Source: Desulfobacter latus (lineage in GTDB: Bacteria > Desulfobacterota > Desulfobacteria > Desulfobacterales > Desulfobacteraceae). From it: a DNA stretch of 64,000 nt. The notes beneath the pieces are model-generated. The model made no database searches and was not told the DNA's origin. It was given only the letters and a program-made list of their open reading frames with translations. The first letter of the stretch is position 1. Every line of letters starts with the position of its first letter. The DNA lies in NCBI RefSeq assembly GCF_013389365.1, contig NZ_JACADJ010000015.1, positions 1-64,000 of the forward strand. Direction: 5' to 3'. Of the stretch, positions 52,732 through 60,432 are shown in pieces. The translations under genes were made by a program, and so were the position numbers.

Positions 52732-54390
52732 TTATTCCTCCTCTACCCCGGGCAGGGGTTCCATTCTCAGGTCCTCGGTTCTTTCCTTTTCACCCGGTAG
52801 AATCAACGCATTGCCCACAAGTTCGTGAACGCCGATGACATCGACTTCAGGCACCCAGTATTCACACATGGTGGGAAGTGCCGCCCTGTCAATGGCGCAG
52901 ATGGTGGCTAAAGAGTTGACGCCGAATTTATTATGAACATATTTAACGGCATTGGCCCGGGGAAGCGCACCGGCCATTCTCAATTCAATATTTTCGCCGG
53001 CATTAAGTCCGGCACCTGAACCGCAGCAGAAGGTCTGTTCGCGGATGGTGTTGGGCGGCATTTCATAAAATTCGTCCGCACATGCTTTGATACAATACCT
53101 GGGTTCCTCCAGAAGTCCCATACCACGAGCCGGGTTGCAGGAATCGTGGAAGGTCAGGACCCGGTTGGCATTGCGGCTTTTGTCCAGTTCCAGCTTGCCG
53201 TGCTTGATCAGGTCGGCTGTGAATTCGCAGATGTGAACCATTTTGGTGGATGCGGCATTTTCAAACCGGGTACCCGTGATGGGATTCACCGGCACTTCAA
53301 GAAAGTCGGCAGGGCCGTTCATGGTGTCCATGTACTGGTTGATAACCCGCCACATATGACCGCATTCCCCGCCCAGAATCCACTTGACGCCCAGGCGTTT
53401 TGCTTCGGCGTACATTTTGGCATTGAGCCGTTTCATGGTCTCATGGGAGGTAAAAAATCCGAAGTTGCCGCCTTCGGAGGCATAGGTTGACCAGGTGACA
53501 TCCAGTCCGTATTTATCCTTGAGATATTTGAACAGGATCAGATACCCCTGACAGGTATAGGTGCCGGGATCGGCAAATACGTCACCGGAAGGGGTAATAA
53601 AAAGGATGTCTGCGCCTTTTTTCTGGAATTCGGGCGTACAGTCAACCCCGGTGATATCTTCAATATCTTCAACAAAGAACTCCAGCATATCCTTGAAGGC
53701 ATGGGGCTGGATGCCAAGATGGTTACCTGTCTGATAGCAGTTGGACACCGGTGTGGCAATCCAGTCGATATTCAGGCCCAGAAGATTGAGCAACTCACGG
53801 CCTATGATGGTGATTTCAGCCGTGTCAATGCCGTAGGGGCAGAACACTGAACAGCGTCGGCATTCCGTACATTGAAAAAAGTAGTACCACATCTCCTTGA
53901 GTGCTTCCAGACTCATTTCCCTGGAACCTAACAGGCGCTTGCCACCGGGGATCTTTTTCAGAAGTTTACCGGCAAAGGTAAAGTCATTGCGGTAAATCGA
54001 CCGCAGTAACTCAGCCCGCAGTACCGGCATGTTTTTGGGGTCGCCGGTTCCCAGGAAGAAATGGCATTTGTCGGCACAGGCGCCGCAGCGCACACAGATA
54101 TCCATGAAGATCTTAAATGTACGGAAACGTTCCAGCCGTTCTTTGATGCCTTCGTGCAGGATCTCCTGCCAGTTCTCCGGCAGTTTCCAGTCTTCGTCTG
54201 TGGGATTCCACTCTCTTGCATAGGGAAGCCCCAACGTCTCAACACTTTCCGGTTTGGCTGCATAGCAGTACATACCCGGCCGGATTTGAACCGATTTGGT
54301 AGTGTCCAGCCAGTTTCTAGGCTCGGAGCTAGACCGGGGACGATAATCAATTTTGTCTAATGCTTCATCCGGTGTAAGTTCGTCAGCCAT
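52732..54390 (-). CDS. dsrK: DsrK, HdrD-like catalytic subunit
   Basis: A 552-residue cytoplasmic subunit related to heterodisulfide reductase HdrD. Two [4Fe-4S] motifs occur in the N-terminal part (CVRCGACADKCHFF and CTECRRCSVFCPYG). A CCG domain follows, with GGECGHMWRV, a DSCNPARG segment and the noncubane-cluster motif FCCGSGAG near residue 462. It is proposed to reduce the DsrC trisulfide, the product of DsrAB sulfite reduction. dsrM lies three bases upstream and dsrJ one base downstream. dsrAB and dsrC are not in the window, as is usual in sulfate reducers. Confidence 0.96.
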   Translation of the reverse strand: MADELTPDEALDKIDYRPRSSSEPRNWLDTTKSVQIRPGMYCYAAKPESVETLGLPYAREWNPTDEDWKLPENWQEILHEGIKERLERFRTFKIFMDICVRCGACADKCHFFLGTGDPKNMPVLRAELLRSIYRNDFTFAGKLLKKIPGGKRLLGSREMSLEALKEMWYYFFQCTECRRCSVFCPYGIDTAEITIIGRELLNLLGLNIDWIATPVSNCYQTGNHLGIQPHAFKDMLEFFVEDIEDITGVDCTPEFQKKGADILFITPSGDVFADPGTYTCQGYLILFKYLKDKYGLDVTWSTYASEGGNFGFFTSHETMKRLNAKMYAEAKRLGVKWILGGECGHMWRVINQYMDTMNGPADFLEVPVNPITGTRFENAASTKMVHICEFTADLIKHGKLELDKSRNANRVLTFHDSCNPARGMGLLEEPRYCIKACADEFYEMPPNTIREQTFCCGSGAGLNAGENIELRMAGALPRANAVKYVHNKFGVNSLATICAIDRAALPTMCEYWVPEVDVIGVHELVGNALILPGEKERTEDLRMEPLPGVEEE

Positions 54391-54393
54391 CTA

Positions 54394-55401
54394 TCACTCC
54401 TTTTTATCCACCGGCAGGCCGGCTTCAATCATTTTGTCTCTGAAGTGGTCCTCATACTGTTCATATGTATGGATGGGCACATCATAGTTCCAGGGGTTAA
54501 TATGCCGTTGGGCACGGGTGTTGTTGGCCATATTCCGGGTGGGGCTTAAGAATACGCCGCCCATATGCATCAGTTTGCTTATGGGGAAATAGGCGAACAG
54601 AATGCACACAAGGAAAAGATGGCCGTAGAACAGCCCGCCGACTTCTTCGGGGATGTGGGGATGAAACGTAACCAGTCCCATGGTCATTTCCTTGATACCG
54701 ATGATATCCACTTTAGTGAAATAGCGCATGGCAATGCCGGTGGCGGCAATGCCGATGATCAGGAACAAGGGGAAATAATCAGCCGCCTGGGAAATGTAGC
54801 TGACTTTTGCATCAAAAATTCTGCGGCTTAAAAGGAAAAGCGTTGCCAGCAGAAGCACAGGTCCTGAAATGAACAGCCCGGGAAGGCCAACCTGTATAAT
54901 GCCGTCCAGATATTCCAGCGTCTGAATGACTTCGGGAACAGGTGCAGTGAAAAATCTAAAATGCCTGAGAAGAACGACCAGGAATGCGTAGTGGAATGCA
55001 AGCGCACCGACCCACAGAAAAATTTCAAAGGAATAGGTGAGTTTGTTGGATGCATTCCGATTAAATGCCGCCTTTGTATTTCTGAACAATGACCTGAAAG
55101 CAAAAATTTCCAGGAGCATTCTTACAAAAACGCCGGTTGATGTGCTCGGGTTGTCAATGGTGTTCTGTTTAATCCATGGCAAAGATTTCTGCTGGCCGCA
55201 GGTTGTAGGAATCCTGAACGGCACGGCAGAGGCTGCCCATCCCTTGACTTTGATTACAAAGCCAATTACGAATGCGGCAATTGCCAGATACGGAATCAGT
55301 ACACCAAAGACCACCTGAAGCCCGAGTCCTTCAACTCCTGCGTAAGCCAACAGGAAGAGCAGAAAGACAGCAGTAAGGGGGATCAAGTACCTTTGATTCA
55401 T
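54394..55401 (-). CDS. dsrM: DsrM, NarI-like cytochrome b subunit
   Basis: A 335-residue membrane protein with about six hydrophobic helices, resembling the NarI/HdrE cytochrome b subunit. Histidines suited to bind two b haems occur in LAFHYAFLVVLLRHFRF and in the FHPHIPEEVGGLFYGHLFLV and SKLMHMGG segments. It exchanges electrons with menaquinone and passes them to DsrK. The C-terminus ends in a soluble tail that includes NPWNYDVPIHTYEQYEDHF. It is the first dsr gene proper and follows the RsbRD-N-domain gene by 54 bases. Confidence 0.95.
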   Translation of the reverse strand: MNQRYLIPLTAVFLLFLLAYAGVEGLGLQVVFGVLIPYLAIAAFVIGFVIKVKGWAASAVPFRIPTTCGQQKSLPWIKQNTIDNPSTSTGVFVRMLLEIFAFRSLFRNTKAAFNRNASNKLTYSFEIFLWVGALAFHYAFLVVLLRHFRFFTAPVPEVIQTLEYLDGIIQVGLPGLFISGPVLLLATLFLLSRRIFDAKVSYISQAADYFPLFLIIGIAATGIAMRYFTKVDIIGIKEMTMGLVTFHPHIPEEVGGLFYGHLFLVCILFAYFPISKLMHMGGVFLSPTRNMANNTRAQRHINPWNYDVPIHTYEQYEDHFRDKMIEAGLPVDKKE

Positions 55402-55455
55402 GTTATAACCACCTCATTATTTTATGTATGACCCGCCATTATCGCGCCATACATG

Positions 55456-55965
55456 TTAAGATTTTTTGGAGCCTAAGAGGTCGCCCTCTGACAGCTCCGC
55501 TACTAAACCTGCCCTTTCAAAGGCCCGATGGATACGTCTTTTGCTCTCCGTGGCCTTTAAAAGGAAAATATCCTCTCTACATTTCATGTACCGGTTGAAA
55601 GCCGCCAGGGCCATTTCGTCCACCAGGCGATAAAAATTTATTATATCCGCCTTTTCAATGACGCTTTCACCGATTTCCTTTAATGCAAACACAAAACTTA
55701 CGGCATTTGCAGGATCGAATGTTTGAACTGCACGAATCCGAATGACCGGGTCCAGGGCTTTTTCAAGATCTTCTCTGCTGAAATCTTCTGTAATAAGGGT
55801 TAAAACATCTTCAAGGGTTTCCCGGGTGACGCCCCCTATTGGATTGTCAAAACGATTGGATTTTTTGCCTAAAATCCTTGCAGATTCTTCAGGATAGGTA
55901 TTGATGGTGGCGTCAAACCAGCTCTCCAGCAGTTGATTCCGGTTTTTCTTTATAGTTTTTTTCAA
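55456..55965 (-). CDS. RsbRD N-terminal-domain protein heading the dsr operon
   Basis: A 169-residue soluble helical protein matching the RsbRD_N (non-haem globin-like) domain of stressosome proteins. It has ESWFDATINTYPEESARIL, NPIGGVTRETLEDVLTLI, LDPVIRIRAVQTFDPANAV and IINFYRLVDEMALAAFNRYM. No STAS domain follows, so only the sensory part is present. Such genes regularly precede dsrMKJOP in sulfate reducers, and a role in assembly or regulation of the complex is suspected but not shown. A consensus promoter is found about 70-100 bases upstream, so this is the first gene of the transcript. Confidence 0.85.
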   Translation of the reverse strand: MKKTIKKNRNQLLESWFDATINTYPEESARILGKKSNRFDNPIGGVTRETLEDVLTLITEDFSREDLEKALDPVIRIRAVQTFDPANAVSFVFALKEIGESVIEKADIINFYRLVDEMALAAFNRYMKCREDIFLLKATESKRRIHRAFERAGLVAELSEGDLLGSKKS

Positions 55966-56033
55966 TGTACGGCAATCTTTAATTTGTAATATTCATAAAA
56001 TGACAACGGGTTAATTTACGCAATTGTTAGAAG

Positions 56034-56062
56034 GATATAAACTCCCCCCAATTTTATGTCAA
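56034..56062 (-). promoter_or_regulatory. Sigma-70-type promoter of the dsr operon
   Basis: On the minus strand TTGACA (56062-56057), a 17-base spacer and TATATC (56039-56034). The predicted start near 56027 leaves about 62 bases to the first ATG. The near-consensus -35 and ideal spacing suit a highly expressed operon. Nothing else recognisable lies in 55966-56292. Confidence 0.65.
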
Positions 56063-56292
56063 GGGTAAACCTGCTTTGGTTTCTGAATGAAAGTTGCCGT
56101 GTTCAGGGCTTTTGTTCTGTTCATGGGATATAGTTACCAGATGATTTTTCGTTAAGAAAAAAATATGCTGATTGTTTATTTTTGTGTGGGAATAGTGTAC
56201 CTACTATTGAATTTAATTCTATCTCCAAGGTGCCGATAATGCGTCTTTTCGGTGCCGGAACAGGTTTTGCCGGAAAGGGGCAATCTGAAAAA

Positions 56293-56835
56293 ATGAAACG
56301 CGTTTTATTTTTGTTGGTTTGTTTTATTGGGACAAGTACTTATGCTGCAGCCCAGGAATTTTCCGCTCCTGGGGGATGGGGTGTTTCATTGGGATATGGT
56401 CAAAGCACAGACCGTATTGATATTTATCGTGCCGGGCTTTTAAAACAGTGGCATATAAAATGGCTTGAAAGCAAAACCGGTTATGTGTGCGGTTATTTTG
56501 AACTGTCTTATAACCGCTGGGAACACGACGGGGACGATGTGAATGCCGTGGCATTCTCTCCGGTCTTTCAATACATTTTTCATGCGTTTCATGCGGGTAA
56601 TGCGACCTGGTATCCATATATAGAGGCGGGGATTGGTGTTGCCGGTCTGGACGATTATACGATAAAAAACAGGCGGTTGTCCTCAACGTTTCAGTTTGAA
56701 GACAGGGTCGGGGCCGGTATCAGAATTAAAAATGCGGATATCAGTTTGCGCTACATGCACTATTCCAACGCCGATTTAAAAGCGCCTAACGATGGAATTG
56801 ATATATTTATAGGCACCTTGGCCTGGTATTTTTAA
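56293..56835 (+). CDS. PagL-like lipid A acyloxyacyl hydrolase
   Basis: A 180-residue outer-membrane beta-barrel enzyme with a signal peptide (MKRVLFLLVCFIGTSTYA, then AAQEF). PagL proteins remove the 3-O acyl chain of lipid A. The C-terminal catalytic motif is seen as LRYMHYSNADLKAPNDGID (His-Ser pair, about residues 152-154). The strand pattern (GGWGVSLGYG, YFELSYNRWEH, WYPYIEAGIGV) and the final WYF are typical. The frame is open from 56182, but the signal peptide places the start at 56293. It stands alone on the plus strand. Confidence 0.82.
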   Translation: MKRVLFLLVCFIGTSTYAAAQEFSAPGGWGVSLGYGQSTDRIDIYRAGLLKQWHIKWLESKTGYVCGYFELSYNRWEHDGDDVNAVAFSPVFQYIFHAFHAGNATWYPYIEAGIGVAGLDDYTIKNRRLSSTFQFEDRVGAGIRIKNADISLRYMHYSNADLKAPNDGIDIFIGTLAWYF

Positions 56836-56935
56836 CTATTGTTTGAACGAAAAGTCACCCACCGATTGAAACAACAGGCCGTGTATATCCATTCTTTTTG
56901 TCCATGGATAAGCAAAGCCCGGGAATGGAAAATGT

Positions 56936-56997
56936 GGCTATTTTACCCTCTATTCCAAAATAGACTTGACTGTTTTGGAATAGAGGGTAAAATAGCC
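56936..56997 (+). promoter_or_regulatory. Perfect 25-bp inverted repeat overlapping the ATPase promoter
   Basis: The left arm (56936-56960, GGCTATTTTACCCTCTATTC then CAAAA) is the exact complement of the right arm (56973-56997), with a 12-base loop. TTGACT (56966-56971) lies mostly in the loop, and TAAAAT (56988-56993) lies in the right arm at 16-base spacing. RNA synthesis would start at about 57000, the A of the ATG. This looks like an operator-promoter for a leaderless message. Confidence 0.65.
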
Positions 56998-56999
56998 GT

Positions 57000-57290
57000 A
57001 TGCGATACCTCAGTCCATATATTATACAGGATCTGGGACGAAAGATGGCTTTTTTAGGCGGTCCCAGGCAGGTTGGAAAAACAACCCTTGCAAAAATGCT
57101 GCTGAATCAAGACGATGCTCCCGGCAGGTATTTTAACTGGGATTTTGATGAAGATCGGCAGGATGTATTGGCCCAAAAGTGGTCTGACGATGCAAACCTT
57201 ATTGTTTTTGATGAACTTCATAAATATCCCAATTGGAAAGTCGAGTTACACCTAAAAAGGCTCCGACTACTTTTCAAAGCGGTTTTCTGA
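57000..57290 (+). pseudogene. AAA_14/DUF4143 ATPase, truncated after Walker B
   Basis: The first 80 residues are a clear COG1373-type ATPase: RYLSPYIIQDLGRKMAFLGG, Walker A GPRQVGKTT, YFNWDFDEDRQ and Walker B LIVFDELHKYPNWK. Such proteins are normally about 380-400 residues, with GSARLD and a DUF4143 C-terminal domain. Here similarity stops after NWK (about 57237), and 16 unrelated residues follow to the stop, which lies in the end of the convergent methyltransferase gene. The gene is thus 3'-truncated. No Shine-Dalgarno site precedes the ATG, consistent with a leaderless transcript from the palindromic promoter. Confidence 0.8.
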
Positions 57291-57987
57291 AATACAGAAC
57301 CAGGCTTTTTCCACATACCGGGTTCAGTAGCCGGTCAACAAAAGTGGTCAGTGCCGGTTTTTTCATCACATCCCATACCAGGAGTCTGTGGTAGAGATTT
57401 ACGGCAAGCGAATCCGTACGGGTCGGCCCCACAAGACATTTGAGCCACCAATAGGGGCTGTGGATGCTGTGGGCATAGTGACAACCCAGGAATTTGGGGC
57501 CTCTCTCCTGAATTTTTCCAATAATTTCTTTTTTGTTGTAAATTCTTACATGACCCATGTTGGCGTTGTAATATTCATCCGACAGTTGCCAGCAGATCCA
57601 TTCGGGCCAGGCCCGGGGAACACTTACGGCCAGTATTTGACCCGGCTTGACTATACGAATCAGTTCTAAAACCGCTTTTTGGTCATCCGGGATATGTTCG
57701 AGAACTTCCGAACAGATCACCACATCAAAGCTATTGTCCTTAAAGGGAAGATCCGTGATGTCCATGGCAGACAACGCCCAGTTCCTGCAGGACAGGTCAT
57801 CCAGCCCCTCGTGAAATTCAAGTTTGCCTTTGGTGGCGATAAGATTGTCATATCCGAAGTCTCCACCAATGCAGACCGCACCGGATTCCTGACAGGCCCT
57901 GATGGTGTGGCGTCCCTCCCCGCACCCGATATCCAGAACCCGGTTGCCGGGAGCAATACCCAGGCGTTTAAAGTCCATGGTAATCAT
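57274..57987 (-). CDS. Class I SAM-dependent methyltransferase
   Basis: A 237-residue methyltransferase. Motif I is VLDIGCGEGRHTIRA (about residues 18-32), an acidic loop GGDFGYDN follows, then MDITDLPFKDNSFDVVICSEVLEHI (motifs II and III) and VKPGQILAVSVP. Methyltransf_11-type proteins act on small molecules, sugars or lipids, and the acceptor is unknown. The start may be 57987 or 57978 (MDFKRLG). The gene overlaps the upstream glycosyltransferase by 20 bases, so the two form an operon. A role in surface polysaccharide or glycolipid modification is a fair guess. Confidence 0.85.
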   Translation of the reverse strand: MITMDFKRLGIAPGNRVLDIGCGEGRHTIRACQESGAVCIGGDFGYDNLIATKGKLEFHEGLDDLSCRNWALSAMDITDLPFKDNSFDVVICSEVLEHIPDDQKAVLELIRIVKPGQILAVSVPRAWPEWICWQLSDEYYNANMGHVRIYNKKEIIGKIQERGPKFLGCHYAHSIHSPYWWLKCLVGPTRTDSLAVNLYHRLLVWDVMKKPALTTFVDRLLNPVCGKSLVLYFRKPL

Positions 57988-59221
57988 TTATTATCTCCTG
58001 GTAGATTTGGGCTGTGCGCATGGCACATTTTTCCCAGGTAAATTCAGTTGTTACCCGTTTATACCCCCGGCAGGCCAGATCTTCACGCTGTTTTTCATCG
58101 TCAAGCAATTCAATAATTGCCTTTTCAAGGGCCTTTGCATCTCCCGGTGGCACAAGTTTGGCCGCATCTCCCGCCACTTCGGGCAACGCCCCACCAGTGG
58201 TTGAAATCACCGGCACCCGGCAGGCCATGGCCTCACCAACCGGCAGACCAAATCCTTCGTACATGGAGGGCACCACCGCAATCTGGGCTTTTGCATACTC
58301 CCGGACAAACCGCTGGTGGTCAATACGGCCGGTAAAGTCGATATACCGGCCAAGATCAAGTGTCTTAACCAGATTTTCGATGCCGCCGTTTTTTTTAGGC
58401 GTACCAATGACCGTCAAGCAAACATCCCTGTGCTGCAACACCCCTTTAAGTGCGTAAAGCAGATGGTACAAGCCTTTTAAGGGCATATCCGCACTGTTGG
58501 TGACAATCAGGCGTCCAGGTCTCTTTTTTACATGATCCAGGGGGAAAAAATTATCCAGATCAATGCCGTTGGGGACGGTTTTTATTCTTGATTCAGGGAT
58601 TTTGAATTCTTTGGCAATATCTGTTTTGGAGCTGTCGGATACCGTGATAATGGACGGTATTCTTCGGGCAACATGCTTCTGCATGCCAATAAAGGAGTAC
58701 CAGCGAAGGGTTTTAAGCTTTTTATAAAAAGACCTGGTGGCTTTGACCGCCAGTCGCCGGTCCACGGTCATGGGATGGTGGATGGTGGCGGTTACGGGCA
58801 GGTCCCGGGCAAGGGATAAAATACCGTAGGAAAGGCTTTGGTTGTCATGGATAATGTCATAGCTTTTTGTCCGGCCTCTCATGTAGCGCTTCGCCCGCAT
58901 GCCGAATGTCATGGGTTCGGGATATCCCATGGCTGAGACGTCAAGCCATTCAATGAGATTGACAGGGTCTTTGAGTTCCTCAATACGTGGTGTTCTGAAC
59001 AGATTTTGTGGGTTGTATAAATCAAGGGTATCAAGCATGGTTAGCTTGATTCCGGCATTAACTACAGGGTCCGGGGGGCCGGCAATGACTTCCACCTGGT
59101 GACCAAGATCGGACAACGCATGGCTTAAATGACGTATATAAACGCCTTGTCCTCCGCAATGGGGGTTGGATCGATAGGAGATCAGTCCGATGCGTAAGCC
59201 TGATCGATGGAATGGTTTCAT
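57968..59221 (-). CDS. GT4-family glycosyltransferase
   Basis: A 417-residue cytoplasmic glycosyltransferase of the GT-B fold. The N-terminal domain has the glycine-rich GGQGVYIRHLSHALSDLGHQ (about 23-42). The C-terminal domain has ITNSADMPLKGLYHLLYAL, RIDHQRFVREYAKAQ and the nucleotide-sugar EX7E motif in YEGFGLPVGEAMACRVPVIS (about 315-335), then TGGALPEV. It transfers a sugar from a nucleotide donor to an unknown acceptor, perhaps an envelope glycan. It is translationally coupled to the methyltransferase that follows. Dispersed repeat copy D begins 21 bases upstream of its start. Confidence 0.9.
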   Translation of the reverse strand: MKPFHRSGLRIGLISYRSNPHCGGQGVYIRHLSHALSDLGHQVEVIAGPPDPVVNAGIKLTMLDTLDLYNPQNLFRTPRIEELKDPVNLIEWLDVSAMGYPEPMTFGMRAKRYMRGRTKSYDIIHDNQSLSYGILSLARDLPVTATIHHPMTVDRRLAVKATRSFYKKLKTLRWYSFIGMQKHVARRIPSIITVSDSSKTDIAKEFKIPESRIKTVPNGIDLDNFFPLDHVKKRPGRLIVTNSADMPLKGLYHLLYALKGVLQHRDVCLTVIGTPKKNGGIENLVKTLDLGRYIDFTGRIDHQRFVREYAKAQIAVVPSMYEGFGLPVGEAMACRVPVISTTGGALPEVAGDAAKLVPPGDAKALEKAIIELLDDEKQREDLACRGYKRVTTEFTWEKCAMRTAQIYQEIINDYHGL

Positions 59222-59241
59222 GGATGGTTGTTACGCAATGA

Positions 59242-59308
59242 TTAAATTAGCGCCCTTTGGGCGGGCGGTTCGGTGCCGGGTGCCGGGGAATGGAAATTCC
59301 GATACTAT
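59242..59308 (-). repeat. Heptamer/hairpin dispersed repeat, copy D (2 heptamers)
   Basis: Minus-strand copy: AATTTCCATTCCC, two CGGCACC heptamers, GAACCGCC and CGCCCAAAGGGCGCTAATTT. It is the most diverged copy and lies 12 bases beyond the mature 3' end of the tRNA-Arg gene, between it and the glycosyltransferase gene. Confidence 0.8.
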
Positions 59309-59319
59309 TCGAGTATAGA

Positions 59320-59395
59320 TGGTACGCCCGGCTGGAATCGAACCAGCGATCTTCAGCTTCGGAGGCTGACGTGCTATCCACTGCACTACGGGCGC
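59320..59395 (-). tRNA. tRNA-Arg (anticodon CCG)
   Basis: A 76-base cloverleaf read on the minus strand: acceptor GCGCCCG/CGGGCGT (one G-U pair), D arm GTGC-AGTGGATA-GCAC, anticodon arm TCAGC-CTCCGAA-GCTGA with anticodon CCG, T arm GCTGG-TTCGATT-CCAGC, discriminator A and encoded CCA. It reads CGG codons. The 208 bases upstream (59396-59603) hold no gene that I can support. Confidence 0.97.
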
Positions 59396-59603
59396 ACAGA
59401 CTTTTTGGCACACATAGTATGCCACATCGTTTCTTTGACGGATGATCACAATTTTTGATCTGGGACGGCCCAAAAATTTCCAATGACATTTGCGGCATTT
59501 TTTTTATTTCCCAGTCCTTTTAAATTGTGCGCCGTCTTGGTTGCATTTTTATGCCTCAATTGCCGCTGAATGTCAATACTGGATAATTTTTTTGATGCCG
59601 CCG

Positions 59604-60359
59604 TCATTGTGAACAAGTGGTGCCGGATTGCATGAACACCGATTTATACCAGGCAATCATTTTTTGTTCAAAGTCCTGCTGATGTGTCCGGTTTGTCATC
59701 TGGTGATCGCCGCCGTCATGAAGAATCATCTCTTTGGGGGGCTGCATGGCGGCATAAAGGGCTTCGGCATTTTCCACCGGGACCACCTCATCGGCATTGC
59801 CATGGAAAATCATGACGTGATGCAACGCCTTTGCCTGGTCGGAAAGATCATACAAAAGGTTTTCCTGGAAAAAATCCAAAGAAAGGGCCGGGCGCTCGTC
59901 GTTCCCTGCCAGGGGAATCCTTTTTATGGTTCGGGTGTTCACGGGGGATGCGCACAAAACCGCCCCCTGAATTTTCAACCCTGCACGTTCAAGATCCTGC
60001 CAGGCCTTAATGCAGGTGGCACCCCCCATACTGGAGCCAAACAGGGCAATCCGGTCTGATGTAACCCCCATTTCAAGAACATGGCCCGCTGCTGCACAAA
60101 AATCCCCGGCGCGTTTCTCTATACTGGTGTCCTTAATAAAATTGCCCTGGCTGTCGCCGCATCCCCTGTGATCAAAACGGAAAAAAGCAATATTATTTGC
60201 AGGCAGTACCTTTGACAAAAGCATCTGCTTTGCAGAGTTCCGGCTGCCTTCAAGACCGTGGGAGCCTATAACAAGGGGCGGTCTGGGGCATTGGGGAAGA
60301 TGAAGGGTGCCTTTCAGGGTGAATCCATCAACTGTAAAATTTGTTTCCATTATTTTCAT
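59604..60359 (-). CDS. Alpha/beta hydrolase (serine esterase/peptidase type)
   Basis: A protein of about 251 residues with the alpha/beta-hydrolase fold. The oxyanion segment is IGSHGLEGSRNSAKQ, FFRFDHRGCGDSQG is the second strand motif, and the nucleophile elbow is GSSMGGA. The acid residue lies in FHGNADEVVPVENA and the catalytic histidine in HDGGDHQMTN. Soluble and cytoplasmic. The open frame extends to 60419; ATG 60359 (MKIMETN) or 60350 is more likely. It is divergent from rlmD with a short shared upstream region. The substrate is unknown. Confidence 0.82.
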   Translation of the reverse strand: MKIMETNFTVDGFTLKGTLHLPQCPRPPLVIGSHGLEGSRNSAKQMLLSKVLPANNIAFFRFDHRGCGDSQGNFIKDTSIEKRAGDFCAAAGHVLEMGVTSDRIALFGSSMGGATCIKAWQDLERAGLKIQGAVLCASPVNTRTIKRIPLAGNDERPALSLDFFQENLLYDLSDQAKALHHVMIFHGNADEVVPVENAEALYAAMQPPKEMILHDGGDHQMTNRTHQQDFEQKMIAWYKSVFMQSGTTCSQ

Positions 60360-60432
60360 CTTGTTTTTATGCTCATATTTTTGTATGTTTATCGACTTTT
60401 TTACCAATTTAACCCACAAGATATAATATAAA

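Noticed and set aside
56839-57057. 72-codon plus-strand frame before the ATPase
   Set aside because: It runs through the perfect inverted repeat and promoter and has no ribosome site or family match.
59247-59498. Minus-strand frames crossing the tRNA gene
   Set aside because: They translate the tRNA-Arg gene and repeat copy D, and are not credible proteins.
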